A stretch of 64,000 bases of DNA, taken from NCBI GenBank assembly GCA_023078685.1, contig JALGAS010000005.1:4898001-4962000 (forward strand). Direction: 5' to 3'. The notes beneath the pieces were generated by a model. That model worked only from the letters and a program-made list of their open reading frames with translations. It was not told the origin of the DNA and ran no database searches. Within the stretch, counting starts at the first letter, position 1. Every line of letters begins with the position of its first letter. This document shows, piece after piece, positions 38,713 to 50,552 of this stretch. The stretch is from Neopestalotiopsis rosae (taxonomy: Eukaryota; Ascomycota; Sordariomycetes; Amphisphaeriales; Sporocadaceae). Both the position numbers and the translations under genes were made by a program.

Positions 38713-41700
38713 TGTGTGTTCGGCAGGTCGGCAGATGGCTGTCACCTTGACCCGAGCTCTCCGACGGGCATGATACATGGTGCTAGTCACCCCTGCGCGG
38801 ATCCCGAGCGGCTCTTAGGGGACTCACTGCAAAAAGTCGACATTTCTGACGGGAAGCAGGTTTCATCTCATTATAAGGCGTGGGCATGGTTCGACGGTCC
38901 CGAATTCACGTTGATCGCTAACCTGGGGCTTCAACATACCTGAGCGCGGCGGCCTGCCTTGCCTTGGGCCTGATCGTGCAATCGGATCAGCCTGATGCGC
39001 ACTTGGGAGGAGTACCTAACAAGCCCAAGACTGTCTGTGCTATTGCAAGTACCCTTTTCAACCAAAGCTACGAAGTATACCACTATACAATCACTCTCCT
39101 GGCACGAGATCCTTTGTGAAGTCTGCGCCATGGCAACCCCCTAAAGGGAAATGTGCATTACTGTTGGCCCGGTTCCAATAGAGTTTTAAGGTTCTCGTCT
39201 CCAAGAACCATGCCCAAGCGCATCACCATGTTTTGAAAAATGTCAATGTCGTCAACCGAGGTGCAAGTGCCCGGGTTCTGATTCCGGTCGTCTCTAATCC
39301 GTCCAATTCAGCTCGGCGCCAGGTGAGGCAGGTCAAGTACGCACAGCATCCATGCGCTGGCTCAGCTTGCTGCAGCCTGTGCAATGCAAACTTGTGTGAT
39401 TCCCTCTGCGATATCCGGAGCCAAAAGGCCTATATGATTTTGCTCCTTGATCACAAGCACTGCGAGACCCCGTCGGACCACGGCACCTCAAGACACTCAC
39501 ACTTGTGTTGATATGAAACGGACTATAGAAATTTTCTCTTTCTCGCGTTGAGCAGGATTGCATAGTCTACAAAGGATAGTCAGAGAGGAAACCCACTGGC
39601 TATGTTAACTCCAAGACACAGCTACATATGTATCCATCATTTGCAGTTTTGCCCAGCAGCGAGGAATAAAGAATATACACGGAGAATTTACTAGATCTGG
39701 TGTGGTTCCATGGACGGCACTTGTCCGCGGTAGTCGCAATATGAGCCACTCTCTCCATCTGTTATCAGATGGCGTTGAGCCCAATCCGTGCCAAGGGTGC
39801 TCGTACATGGACGAAGAGACTGGACGACCTTCATATGCCAGAGGAGAAGATAGCGAGTCTCTTTCCCGATGTAGTACTGAGACCGGTGCAACTGAGGTGT
39901 CATGGCAGTGATGTGCCTTAATACACATCGGTATATTTGATGATAGGCTTTACTCATTCTGATGATGACGCCTCAAGAGTCGACTCTGTTCTCGTTGGGG
40001 GGCAGCCCGATAACGGCCAGTGGATTCGATCCCACGCAGCTATATCAAATCATTATTTCGTGTCATATGTCGCTGCATCGGGTCGAGCCCTGCCCAAATC
40101 GGAAGACGAGTCCAAGAGTGATCAAGTACGGCGGCGATGAAAGGGGGGTGGAGCGAGATACAAGCATGGTCACGCGCAGGAAGTAGTGACTGTTCGTATA
40201 CTTGATGTGCATCATGATCGGGTTTCGCTCGAACTCACGCGTTGGAATAGGCGCCCATCATTGCCTGCATGAGCCGGCAAAGAACTTGTTTGTGTGCGTG
40301 TGTGTGTATTTGTTGGGTTCTTCTCATGGAAACGGATCACCGCGTCAACACCCAACTACCGGCAGGAAATAGCTGGCAGGTTCACATTCAACCGGTCAAC
40401 ATGGAAAGTTGAGCTTTTGGTCTGTTCCCTTTCACTCTGCAACCTCAACTCCCGAGTGCTCTATTGACCAGCAGCACTTATATTCCGCATCACACCTTCC
40501 AGCATCCGAATTATAGATGACTTCTCCCCATTTGATTATAGTGCAGCAGGTGAGACATGCCTTGCAGCGGTCGATCGCATAGGAAATGCGATATTGACAA
40601 CCGGGAAAAGAAAAGCCTGCAATGGGACTCCCAGGGTGAGTGAAGATCCAAGAAGTGGTTTCCTGCATGACAAGCCGGACACTACTGCGTGGCTTGATGC
40701 AATGCAAATTCGGTATAGAACATGACCACATCATGATCATACAACGGACATGCAACGGTTGCAAGTATGCAGAATTGATTTCTCTGCTTTTTCCTAATTT
40801 TACCATCGTCTTATTTTAATGTATGTCGTGGAAACAAGTGGCATCCTGTCTACACTTGTCCTATGCTATTGTCCGAGGACTCGGTATAGATGCTTCTCTG
40901 GCGGTAGCTTGTGCCATTGTCCGTGGCTTGTCATCTAGGTAGATGTCATGCTGCTACCCTCAATTGGAATGGGAACATACGATAACATATGGGCGGTTCA
41001 TGATCAAGTATTCATGCTTCGCAAACACCGGGCAGGCATTTTATTAAATTACCCACATATGCTGTCATTCTCACAACTCAGCTTTCTATCGACATGAATA
41101 TTATCATACGAGTCACGAGATGACATTGAACCAGGTGGTCAGTTATATGAATTCTAAGCTGGAGAAATAACTCCACGATATTTTACAAATCACTGCGAAA
41201 AAAAGCCGATTGTCCCAACACACGCCATGAAGGTTACACATTGCCAGTGATACACAGCATACGTAAAATTTTCCGATGCTTGCTGCTCTTATTTTTTCCC
41301 TCCTCCTCGCCAGGCACGCACGCGAGTTTGCCATGAGACAATCAAGGAAGCACGACATTGTTGTACTTCTGCCAACCCGTCCGGACTTTTTCTCTCTCGT
41401 CGAACCGCTGGTGTTCAGACACGTCATCCGATCCTCGGTGAGAGGGGGAGTGTTTTCCCTCCTTGAGGAAGTGTGAGAGCATCTCGAACGAGGCTCAAAA
41501 TTAGTTGAAATCAACAAGCGGTCTGCGTGTTCGGGTTGCTTGTTTGTACTATGGACCTCTCTGCCTCTGCTGAAAGACCGCTCATCACGCCTGGACCAAT
41601 AATTCACTCTCAAGATAACAAAATTCAAACTAGAAAATGGAATGGGATCAAGATGGTCTCTTCCACTACGACCAAAGAGCTCAAGAGTCCGAAACAAGCT

Positions 41701-42380
41701 CAACCAAGGGACATTATGAGAGACGCCAACCCTCCATTATCTCCGAGACTATTGTCGGTCTTCCCCCCGTTCGGAGCAGTGACAGCATGGCCATGGGTTC
41801 CACCAAAAGCAAGATGCAGTTGCTGCAGCGAGCCTTTACGGAGATATAGTAGCCACGGCGGGTTTCCTCCCGGGCAGTGGATGGCGACAGGTGATGTATG
41901 TGAGTATCCGGCGGTGTTCCTTGGCGCGCGCTCTCTCTCCTTTCTGTCTTTCTTCCTGTTATCGGACCTGGAGCCAAAGGCTTGTACCCGCACCGCCAGT
42001 TCATCGAATCTTTTACATTTTCGCACTATTCCATGACCATTTCCGATCCTGCCTGGACGCATGGAAAGGTATCGTGGGTCTCTTTCGAAAGTCTTTGTGC
42101 TACGTGGTTGAATCGTTCCCATGAAGTTATGGTATCCTTGTTTGTCACTACGTTTTCACATTATGATGAACGGTCAGATATGGATGGATATGGTTATCCA
42201 CAATGTGAGAATACTCAAACAGTGTGGTGAAGAAAGCACTTGTAGAAACACCAGCCATGATCATGACATGAAATCAAGGATACTATTATTACATCCGAAC
42301 TCGTCATATTGCTGTAGACTAGAGCTGTGAGATACACCAATATTCCAAATCTGCCAGAACCTCAATCAAGATTCCCTTTT

Positions 42381-45323
42381 TCAAGCCTTCAACTTCAGTA
42401 TCCTCTCGGCGGCGTACTCTGAAGCAGCCACAATCATGGCCGAGGGATTACCCGTAGACATGCCCGGGAAGATGGACGCGTCGACCACAAAGATGTTGTC
42501 CGTGCCGTACACCTTGGTGTTTAGGTCGACCACGGCCGTTCCATTCGTGACGCGGCCGTCGTCGAGCCCCATCTTGGCCGTACCTATTTTTGGAGGTCAG
42601 AAAATGTTTCATCAAGATATGTACAGACAGGTAGATGAGGGGGAAATGAATAAAGTGAATGATCTCTTACCCATCCAGTGGTTGGATCTTCTCGCATTGG
42701 CAGTGACGACGAGGGAGTCGACGTAGTTCTCGGTGGTCTGGTTCGCCAGGGGCAGCGCCCAGGTGAGGTTCTTGACGGGGCTCAGCGCGGCCCGCAGGTT
42801 GTCCAGGCTCTTGAGCACGGCCTCCTTGTCGCCGGCGGTGCGCAGGAACGGGTGCTCGGCCACGACGGTGCTGAGCTGCGCCGTGATGGCCATGCGGCCT
42901 CGCGACGTGGAGCCCCGGCCTAGGTACTGGCTCATGATCATGGTGTCTAAGACGGCGTTGTCAATACAATGGTAGCCCTGGTTACGGTGAAGGATCGGTA
43001 TGCGCGAGACTTACTGTTTGAGTCGGTCTTGTCCGCACCCTCGACGCGAGCTGTGTATTGCATTTGGCGAACTTTTCCGTCAGACGACGTGACTTGGTCC
43101 CAGAACTTTGGCAGTCGTGTTAGCTATTGCCCAGATATTGATTCTCTTAGCGACTTACCATCGGTCCAATGTTGGGTGCAGATTGAGTAAAGATGCCCGT
43201 TCGGTTCGCTAATTATGTGTGAGCTCTTACATCACGAGAAATTGTACGAGGCATCATACTTAGGTAGCGATCCTTATCTGAGGGGTTGGGAGTGGTCCAA
43301 GCCTCGTAAAAGTCGTAGAACACAACGTCAGGGTGCGTCACATAGACATCAGTCTGGTAAGGTCAGCATTTATCAGCCAAATTTGTCAGAGATACACATA
43401 CGTTGAGATGGTCTATGAGGTTGGATCCAACTGGCAAGTTGATCCAAGACTCTTTTGCGATCATCGTCGGCCCATCGGTAGAGTTGGCCACAATAGCCAG
43501 CTGATCGACAGGACCGATACCACCTATAGGCATATTAGCTTCGCTCGTGGGATATATAACCAAAAAGGGGAAAAATGAAACATGGAAAGAGAAGCGAAAG
43601 GAAACATACTTCGCAGCAATAGCTTGGCTGATCCAAAGGTACCCGCTGCCAGAATGACTCGCCCCGTCTTAGGGGTCAAGTTGATGGTTCCGGCCATGCC
43701 TCCATCGCCGTTACACTCGAGCTCCACGCCCGAAGCATGAGCACCGTCTCGAACCACCCTCTTGACCGCCGTGTTCATGTAGAGTCCAAAGTTGGGCCGC
43801 TTGAGCGCCGTCTGCAGATACGTGGCCAGCGGGCCGCCGCGCTCGCCGTGGTCAAACATGTAGGTCGTGCGGCCGTACGTGTGGTTCTTCTCCGTGGGCT
43901 GCTGGTTGGGCGTCACCTCCTTCCACCCGGCCTGCTTGAAGCCGGCCGAGAGCACGTCGAAGCCCTGGCGCTGGTAGAGGACGCCGTCGGCCGAGGGGTT
44001 GGTCGTCCCGGGGATGCGGGCAAACGCCCGGTCCTCTGCGAACTTGACGTCGCTGTGGTGCCATCCGGCAGGGAAGTTCTCGTCCCAGTCGAGGGGGTTG
44101 GGCTACTTATCGTCAGTCCCCGAATAAATCTTCCACCGATACTCATATAATGAACAATGACTTACCCTCCACCAGAGACCAGCATTCACGGCAGTACCGC
44201 CGCCAAGGACACAGCCAGCCATCTGGTCTGTATCAGTACAGGCTACTCCAGCCGAGTCGACCCAGATCTGGTTGCATAGTCCGGGGACATCAAAGCGTGT
44301 CAAGTTGGTGCCCTCAAGCCAACCTGGCTTCATAGTTCCATTGTAACGGCCTGAAGACGGCGGGCCCTTTTCAATAAGGAGTACCTTGTGGCCAGCGTCG
44401 CTTAGTCGATCTGCAATGGGAATACCTCCGGCACCGGCACCCACAATGACATAGTCGTACGTATCCGATGACGGGGCAGCGCAAGTGGGCGTGGCAGTCG
44501 GCACGGCAGTAGTAGTCGGGACCGTCGATGTGGTCGTTGTCGTTGTCGAGGTACTGCTGCTGCCACAGGCGCCATTGGTAGTCTTGGTAGCGAGGGCGGC
44601 CCACGTAGGATAGGCCGTGTTTGTAGCGGCGCTGAGCTGGCCTCCATACTGTCCAAAAGCATCATGCTGATTAAAGGAGGAATCCGGGCAGCTGGGATTC
44701 GCGACGACGGCTTGCGCTTGTGCGTACCCAAGGACAAACAATCCGCTGCTGCTAGCCACCGAACCAGTGGCGCCATTTTGGTTCCATGAGTAACAATTTT
44801 CGCATCTATAGATGATCTCAAAAGAGGTGCCATTGACGGAAGAGGAAATCTGTGTCAGCTTTGCGTCGCCAGAGTAGACCGTGGGCAAGTTGTAGCCGGT
44901 GGCGTAGCGGAAGGACGTGACGACCTGGTCCTGATATGGCCACGCCACGAGCAGCAAGGCTCCTGTCATCTGCCCCGACTCTCCATGAGATAGACCACAC
45001 CATCCGGCCGTGCATCTCTATTGAATGTGTCAGAAACGATCATCCGTGCGAGGTGAAGTGCTCACCAGGAGACCGATGTATTCGGTGGCATCCTTTGTCA
45101 AGGCATCTCCGGGAAGCGCGACACCATACGTATAGCCACCCTTTTGCGTCCACGTAGAAAATTGAATCCCCGTCTTGGGGTCAGTGTATGCCGTCTGGGC
45201 AAGACACGATTGAATAGCTTCAGCTTGTCAGCGAGTTGACGTGTCTACATTGGACTACCATGGGCGCCACTTACACGCAGCAGCTGCGACAAACGCGGAC
45301 GCGACACGAGTGAACCCCTTCAT
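42381..45323 (-). CDS. Cellobiose dehydrogenase (AA8 cytochrome plus AA3_1 flavoprotein)
   Basis: Ten exons: 45323-45275, 45217-45066, 45017-44166, 44102-43610, 43523-43402, 43353-43260, 43208-43159, 43105-43015, 42946-42671, 42583-42381; 2382 nt, 793 residues, all junctions GT..AG. Signal peptide about 1-23, predicted mature start Gln24 (SCLA/QTAY). The cytochrome b domain has heme ligands Met84 (HGESGQM) and His185 (FNQHDAFG). A Ser/Thr-rich linker (about 218-245) leads to the GMC flavin domain: FAD motif GAGAGG (260-265), GGGTAVNAGLWW, and active-site His724 (SNHWMG) and Asn772 (TGNPSAM). It oxidises cellobiose and cello-oligosaccharides and passes electrons through the heme to LPMOs; secreted. 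No CBM1 follows the flavin domain. The AA9 gene diverges from it 2.6 kb away. A SYGGRG (CreA-type) site lies 73 bases upstream of the ATG. Confidence 0.93.
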
Positions 45324-45395
45324 CTTGGACACAGGAACGAATGAGAACCACACTACCAAGAAACACCAAGTTTCCTGTTCCTGAATTCAAATTGT

Positions 45396-45401
45396 CTGGG
45401 G
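45396..45401 (+). promoter_or_regulatory. CreA/CRE1-type SYGGRG match
   Basis: CTGGGG, 73 bases upstream of the CDH start codon. It fits the carbon-catabolite repressor consensus; a single site, so weak evidence. Confidence 0.3.
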
Positions 45402-47400
45402 CTCGTTCTTCTACATATGTCAGCGCCGGGCATGAGGGACGGAGGCGAATCTGGAAGTCACCATGCTGATCCATTTGTGAGCATATTGCCGTTATTGCGC
45501 ACATGACCTTTGTAACCTGGCCTTTACTACTGACCTAGGCTGTTTTGTCAGGTATTATCCGGTGATTTGTGAATCATCTTGAGAACTGTGGTCATTTGGA
45601 AGAGACGCCACTTTGGCGGCACCCTGTCAATATACAGGCGGTTGCAATCTACTCGGGTCAAGGTCGCCTCAAAGCGGAACGACGGTGAAAGGGTCCTGGT
45701 CGGTACCCATATGGCGCGGAAGGCTACAAATGCAGCTAGATTGCAGCCAAGATCGTCTACGTCCAACACGGCCCGTCTTGTATGCATAGATGATCGGTTC
45801 TCTCAAGATCTTGTAACCTAGAATTTCACCGTTGAATGGGCTTTTCTTGTCATGGATTGAATGCCATTCTAATCTATCCATCACCTCTCGCTCGATTAGG
45901 ACAATAGGGGGTATCCGACTTTTGGTCAATTGAGGAGTACATGGGCTCTGTGTGTTACCCTCTATGACCAAGCACTTGCCAAGCTATTGGTCAGTTTTGA
46001 GTTTAGATCATTTTTATGTTACTGGTATTGAATCTCGGTTCTCGGGAATTTTTGGATGGCATTGTAAAAGAAACCTTGGGAATCGGAATATTGCCGAGAG
46101 ACCGCCAGTGCGTTGCAAAGTTCAATGCAAGGAGTTCGGCAATGGCGAGTAACGAGCCGCCTGAATACGCCCCTCCTTCAACCAAATCCAGCGTGTAGGT
46201 AAGTCCTTGGTAAGCCTCCAAGCGCCAGTGTAACCATATCAACGTTTGCTAACGGGGAGACTTCCGGCCCTGGGATTGTCGCCACCGGGGTACACTTTAA
46301 ATCAACGTAGGACCAAGGCGTCTATTAAATTGATTCGGGTCTGGGTAAAAGCCGTAGTGGCTGTTGAAGCTTGATTGCACATAGATTGCCAACCAGGCCA
46401 GCGGAACTTGGAATCCTTGGACCCCGCAGGACATGTTATAGCCTGTCGGCCTATATCAGATCTCGCCTCATCGGAGAGGCTTGCGATCCTTGCTCATGCA
46501 TTATTCTTATGGCTGATGTGGCTTGTATATGCTTATTAGCAGTTCAACCACAATCCACTTATATATCATTTACATATTCATTGACGCTTTCTTCGACCAT
46601 CCCGAATTGTGGCTCCAACCAGATCTGAGGGATTGAAAATCAATACGATGGTTGTGGTCGAGCACCAAATAGCCGCGATGATCACCGGGGCTACTTCTAT
46701 GACCGTGACCATATGTCTGACTACTTCCAACAGTGTCTTTGCCTACTTGGATTCCAGAATCGGGCGACAAGTCCAAGTCACCAACTGAGCCAGAATACAG
46801 TTATATTGCGATCAGTATTATTTAGGTCTAAATCTCTTGAAATGCTGCAGCTGCTCTTGCCCTGGGTAATAACCATGACTTTTCATGCTCTGGCTGATTG
46901 CAGTAGCACATGTAGAATGGAGTTGACCTCAAAGATTTCAAAGAATGAGACCGTTGCCAGTGTGCGGCCTTTCACGCGCGATTTTTGGTTAATACTTGAA
47001 AATAGGCCATGTCATAAGAAAGAAAAAGAAAAAAGAAAAAAGAAGTTATCAGAGGCAGTGGTCTGTAGCGGTATATCACAATGGTCTAGTCAACATTCCC
47101 TTTCCCCTTCTTTATTCTCGGTGCCAAGCTGAGATCCGCTCACTTATTGATAAGTTCACTCGAATAATTCAACGACATGTGATGATGCTGACCATCCAAT
47201 TGCTACCATTGCAGGTTCCAGAAGCTGTCACGAGATCCGGCCAAAATAACCGTCATTCCGTGCTCGCAGCTCCTTGGGGCCACTTTATTTAACCACTCAT
47301 TCCAAACAATTCTGCAATGGTCCAACGAATTTCATGGCCTCGATTTCCACTTTCGGAATCTCGCCAGCCGAACCAGGACTGAGATTGGCACCAGCCAAGG

Positions 47401-47410
47401 GGCTTTAGCC
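47401..47410 (+). promoter_or_regulatory. Possible Xyr1/XlnR-type site upstream of LPMO
   Basis: GGCTTTAGCC, a near palindrome containing TTAGCC, about 480 bases upstream of the LPMO start. Chance occurrence cannot be excluded. Confidence 0.3.
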
Positions 47411-47812
47411 GGTAGATGACTTGGCAAAGCAACAAGAATTCGATCACACGTGGTAGCCAAATCGTTCTTGGTGACTCTCGGGTAAAGTGCTCTTCACCGT
47501 ATTATATATTGAGCGAGCAGGTTTCCCCACTTTCTATTTGCTGCACCGGCCAAGTCATGCCGCTTATGTTGTTCTTTGCCGTTCATCAATACTGAACACC
47601 ATGACACGGCACGTTGGATCGGAGATAGAGTTGCGCTGTTTCGTAGAAAGGGTTGCTATCAAATCGTCAATGGCGTCACCCGAACAGGTATAACCATCGT
47701 TCCTTGAGTAAGCCAAGAAGTGATCCACATGAGAGCCATATTTGAGTAGCTTGCTCGCTTCTTCCGTTGGAAAACATCCATCCTGCAGACTGTGCCCGTA
47801 AAATCTTTGCTT

Positions 47813-47818
47813 TATAAT
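47813..47818 (+). promoter_or_regulatory. TATA-like box of LPMO gene
   Basis: TATAAT 74 bases upstream of the LPMO ATG, a plausible distance for a strong inducible fungal promoter. Confidence 0.4.
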
Positions 47819-47891
47819 TCAGCCTCGAATCCTTCAGAGTAATACTGCCATCATTCTGCATAACATCGTGCATCTTCGAAAACTACCGAAT

Positions 47892-48842
47892 ATGAAGACC
47901 TTTGCCGGGATCATTGTCGCTGCCTTGGCCGCACAGGGTGCATCGGCGCACTATATTTTCACAACTTTCTCGCCTGGAACGACCAAGGCGGCCGCCTACG
48001 AGTATGTTCGTCGCAACACGAACAACAACTCTCCCGTTCTTGACTTGGCCTCGAACGATCTTCGATGCAATGTAGGAGGAGCCACGGGCGCCAACACCAC
48101 GACCATCGAGGTGGCAGCCGGTTCTCCCTTTACCTTCACACTTGACCAGGTATGTCTCTTGCATGATATTTCCGAATCAACTCCCAATGTACTGAACAAT
48201 GGTGTGTACAGGCCGTATACCACCAAGGTCCAATCTCCCTGTACATGTCCAAGGCACCAAGCACGGCCGCCGAGTATGACGGCAGCGGTGACTGGTTCAA
48301 GACCTTTGACTGGTGAGTAACCATGAAACCAACACCGGATAACTAGACAGCCAGAATCGTCTCTAACATCATCTCTTTTCTCTTTTCAAGGGGTCCCAAG
48401 TTCTCCAACGGCCAGGCAAGCTGGACCATGTCGGGCTCCTATTCGAGCACGATCCCCACGTGCATCCCGGCGGGCGAGTACCTCCTCCGCATCCAGTCCC
48501 TCGCCATCCACAACCCGGGCAGCACACCGCAGTTCTACATCTCCTGCGCCCAGGTCAAGGTGACGGGCGGCGGCTCGACCACGCCCTCGACGACGGCCAA
48601 GATCCCCGGCTTCGTCAAGGCCACCGACCCTGGCTACACGGCTAATGTAAGGAAAAGGGCATACAATGGTTTTTTTTTTTTTTCCAGGACTTGCTTGGCT
48701 GACTCAATCGCGCCCTGCGCTTACAGATCTATAACAACTTCAACTCGTACACTGTTCCCGGACCGGCAGTTGTAAGTGCTGTATAACATCTTGATGAATA
48801 GTATCGTGATTATGCTAACTAGGAGACCAGTTTACCTGCTAA
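47892..48842 (+). CDS. AA9 lytic polysaccharide monooxygenase
   Basis: Five exons: 47892-48149, 48212-48312, 48391-48646, 48727-48771, 48831-48842; 223 residues. The last exon codes only three residues plus stop, restoring the classic AA9 end PGPAVFTC. Signal peptide 1-19 (ends ASA) exposes His20 as mature His1 for the copper histidine brace; the second brace ligand is His90 (AVYHQGPI), and the axial Tyr plus nearby Gln lie in QFYISCAQ. Cysteines at [16 protein letters not shown] and ISCAQ fit AA9 disulfides. It cleaves cellulose or hemicellulose chains oxidatively outside the cell, driven by CDH electrons or phenols. No CBM1; a Thr/Ser-rich segment follows the core. It diverges from the CDH gene and converges on the NLP gene 247 bases downstream. 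Confidence 0.93.
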
Positions 48843-49089
48843 GTCTCATGCTTCGGTGTTGGATATTATGTTTGTGAAATTCAACATTAATTAGCTACTT
48901 GTCTTGGGATTCTCTTTACATCATAATCTTGTAGCGAAGAACAATATACTCCTTACGTATCAGCCTGCTTCGCCGTAGCCTTTCCCCACCCATATTGAAT
49001 GCTCATGTCCATCTTCCGTAAAGTCATCGTCCAGTCGATCTTGTGCGTATCGCATCTTCTCATACATGAGGGTCCGCCAATCTGGACGT

Positions 49090-49952
49090 TCAAGGCGGCG
49101 GCAGTCGGCCGAGGTACACTTCAATCGACCACTCCCTGAGGGGCATCTCCAGGCCTCTCCAGTGGTGGTCCAACAGCTTGTCGCGGACCTCGAGCGAGGG
49201 AAACCCCTTGTCGTAGTCGACGAGGGCGCCGGCGTACCACTCGCGGAGGTGGTTCTCGGGCTGCTCCCAGAACCGGGCGGGGCGGAAGCTGTGCGTGCCC
49301 CCGCCCAGCTTGTGGTAGACGACCTTGGCGTGGGTGTTGTTCACGGCGGGGAACGTGCCGTCCGGGTAGAGGGCGGCCCCGTGGGGGCGGTTGTTGCTCA
49401 TGACGATGTGGTTCAGGTCCCCCCGGTGGGTGACGACGGCGACGAACTCCCAGTCGTGGCGGTGGCCGATCAGGTCGACGGCGTGCTCGACGCCCACGTC
49501 CTTTTCAAAGTAGTAGGCGTACATGTACCCGCACCAGCCGCCGCCCCTGTCGGTGCAGCTGCTGCGCACGTAGACGTTGTTGTTCTCCAGGTAGGATGAG
49601 TCTCGGCATGTGTCTGTCATTCATCATGGATCAGCAAACTTGGGTTCAGACCTTTCAGCAAAAAGTTGTCGAGGCCAATTCATCATCTAGTGGATTCGAA
49701 CGATGGCTGGAAGAACCTACCGGCGGCCCCCACGTTCTGATGTCCGAAGCCGGGGTTCAGGTTCCCCTGTGCATCAATAGCGACGGAATTATAACAGCTG
49801 TCTCTGTCAAAGTCGAGGTATGGCTGGAATTTGATCTGGTCTAGGGTCGCGTTTTGGGGGAGTGCTCGGGGGGGCTCCTGAGGCACATCGAAACGGCCAG
49901 GAAAGAAAGTTTTCAAAAAGGTGGTGGTTAGAGGGAGAAACCCGGTCTGCAT
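49090..49952 (-). CDS. NLP (NPP1-family necrosis- and ethylene-inducing-like protein)
   Basis: Two exons, 49952-49721 and 49613-49090 (107-nt intron, GTAGGT..ACAG, phase 1), 251 residues. The NPP1 domain (PF05630) is identified by the heptapeptide GHRHDWE at about residues 127-133, by KFQPYL with AIDAQGNLNPGF upstream and by a W-C-G-Y-M-Y strand before it. In active members the heptapeptide lies near the cation site needed for binding plant sphingolipids; many fungal NLPs are not cytolytic, so activity is not claimed. At least four cysteines occur, more than the two of the simplest (type I) class. The start is uncertain: the ATG at 49952 gives only a weak signal peptide, and an ATG at 50032 in another frame could be an unseen first exon. 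The domain frame shows no internal break. Confidence 0.85.
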
Positions 49953-50552
49953 GTTGACGGAGAAGTTGTCTGTTACGCGCAAGTATACGAGAGACTATTG
50001 ACGAGAACGTCAAGATAGAAAGAGGTCGTCATGTGGAATGCCTCCTGGATGAGAAAGTGCCAAGCCCATGAGCGGTTATGAACACGGCCTTTTATGCTCC
50101 AAAGACTGTTTCTCCGAATCTGATGCGTCTCCCCTCAGCCATTCTCCGATATGCACGGTACACGCGGCTGTGGCTCGCATGTCCATCACCCTATTTCTCC
50201 ATCGTAACAGCCAGGGCAAGATTGTAACCTTTTGAGTTGGCCAGCCTTGGTGGAAATCTGCCACTCACGGCGTTTGGAAGCCTTTCATTCGGCGGATCAG
50301 GCTTCACAAGCTGGCAGGTACCAACCTTGTGCTCTATTCCGGCAGATCACTACGAGCCCAAAGTATGCATAATATACAGCTAGACTTGAGTGTATGTGGG
50401 TGAAGACACCCTGAAATCAGTTTGTTTGGAGATGGGGTTTTAGACTTGAGTCTGGAATATTCATAAACGTTTACCACGATGATTGCACTCACTCTCATGT
50501 GATCTTCATTCTTGGGAACATTCAAATAATTATGTTGTGCTTAGCTTTGGTG
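49953..50552. other. Intergenic spacer
   Basis: Upstream region of the NLP gene and 3' flank of the SRAP gene. May contain a missed first NLP exon near 50032. Nothing else seen. Confidence 0.45.

Larger units (their letters stand above)
32822..42380. other. Gene-poor block, no supported gene
   Basis: About 9.6 kb of normal-composition sequence. The first kilobase or more presumably holds the leader of the ORP1-like gene. TACCTAGGTAGGTT-type tracts occur at 34608-34640. An open frame at 41637-41849 (+) has coding-like codon use but ends in TAG and cannot be extended to a known family. Other open frames (34881-35336, 40432-40806 and 41143-41703 on the minus strand) are unrecognised. No tRNA, rRNA or mobile element seen. 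Confidence 0.5.
45324..47891. promoter_or_regulatory. Shared divergent upstream region of CDH and AA9 LPMO
   Basis: 2.57 kb between two divergent start codons, with no supported gene inside. Short open frames on both strands are unrecognised. It should hold both promoters. Candidate elements: CTGGGG at 45396-45401, GGCTTTAGCC at 47401-47410 (contains TTAGCC, the reverse of the Xyr1/XlnR GGCTAA core) and TATAAT at 47813-47818. These are short matches and may be chance. Confidence 0.5.

Noticed and set aside
41143..41703. 186-codon minus-strand open frame
   Set aside because: No recognisable domain, atypical composition (Ser/Arg/Cys-rich), no splice continuation.
49066..49599. 177-codon plus-strand open frame rich in Val/Ala/Gly
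   Set aside because: Antisense shadow of the GC-rich second NLP exon.
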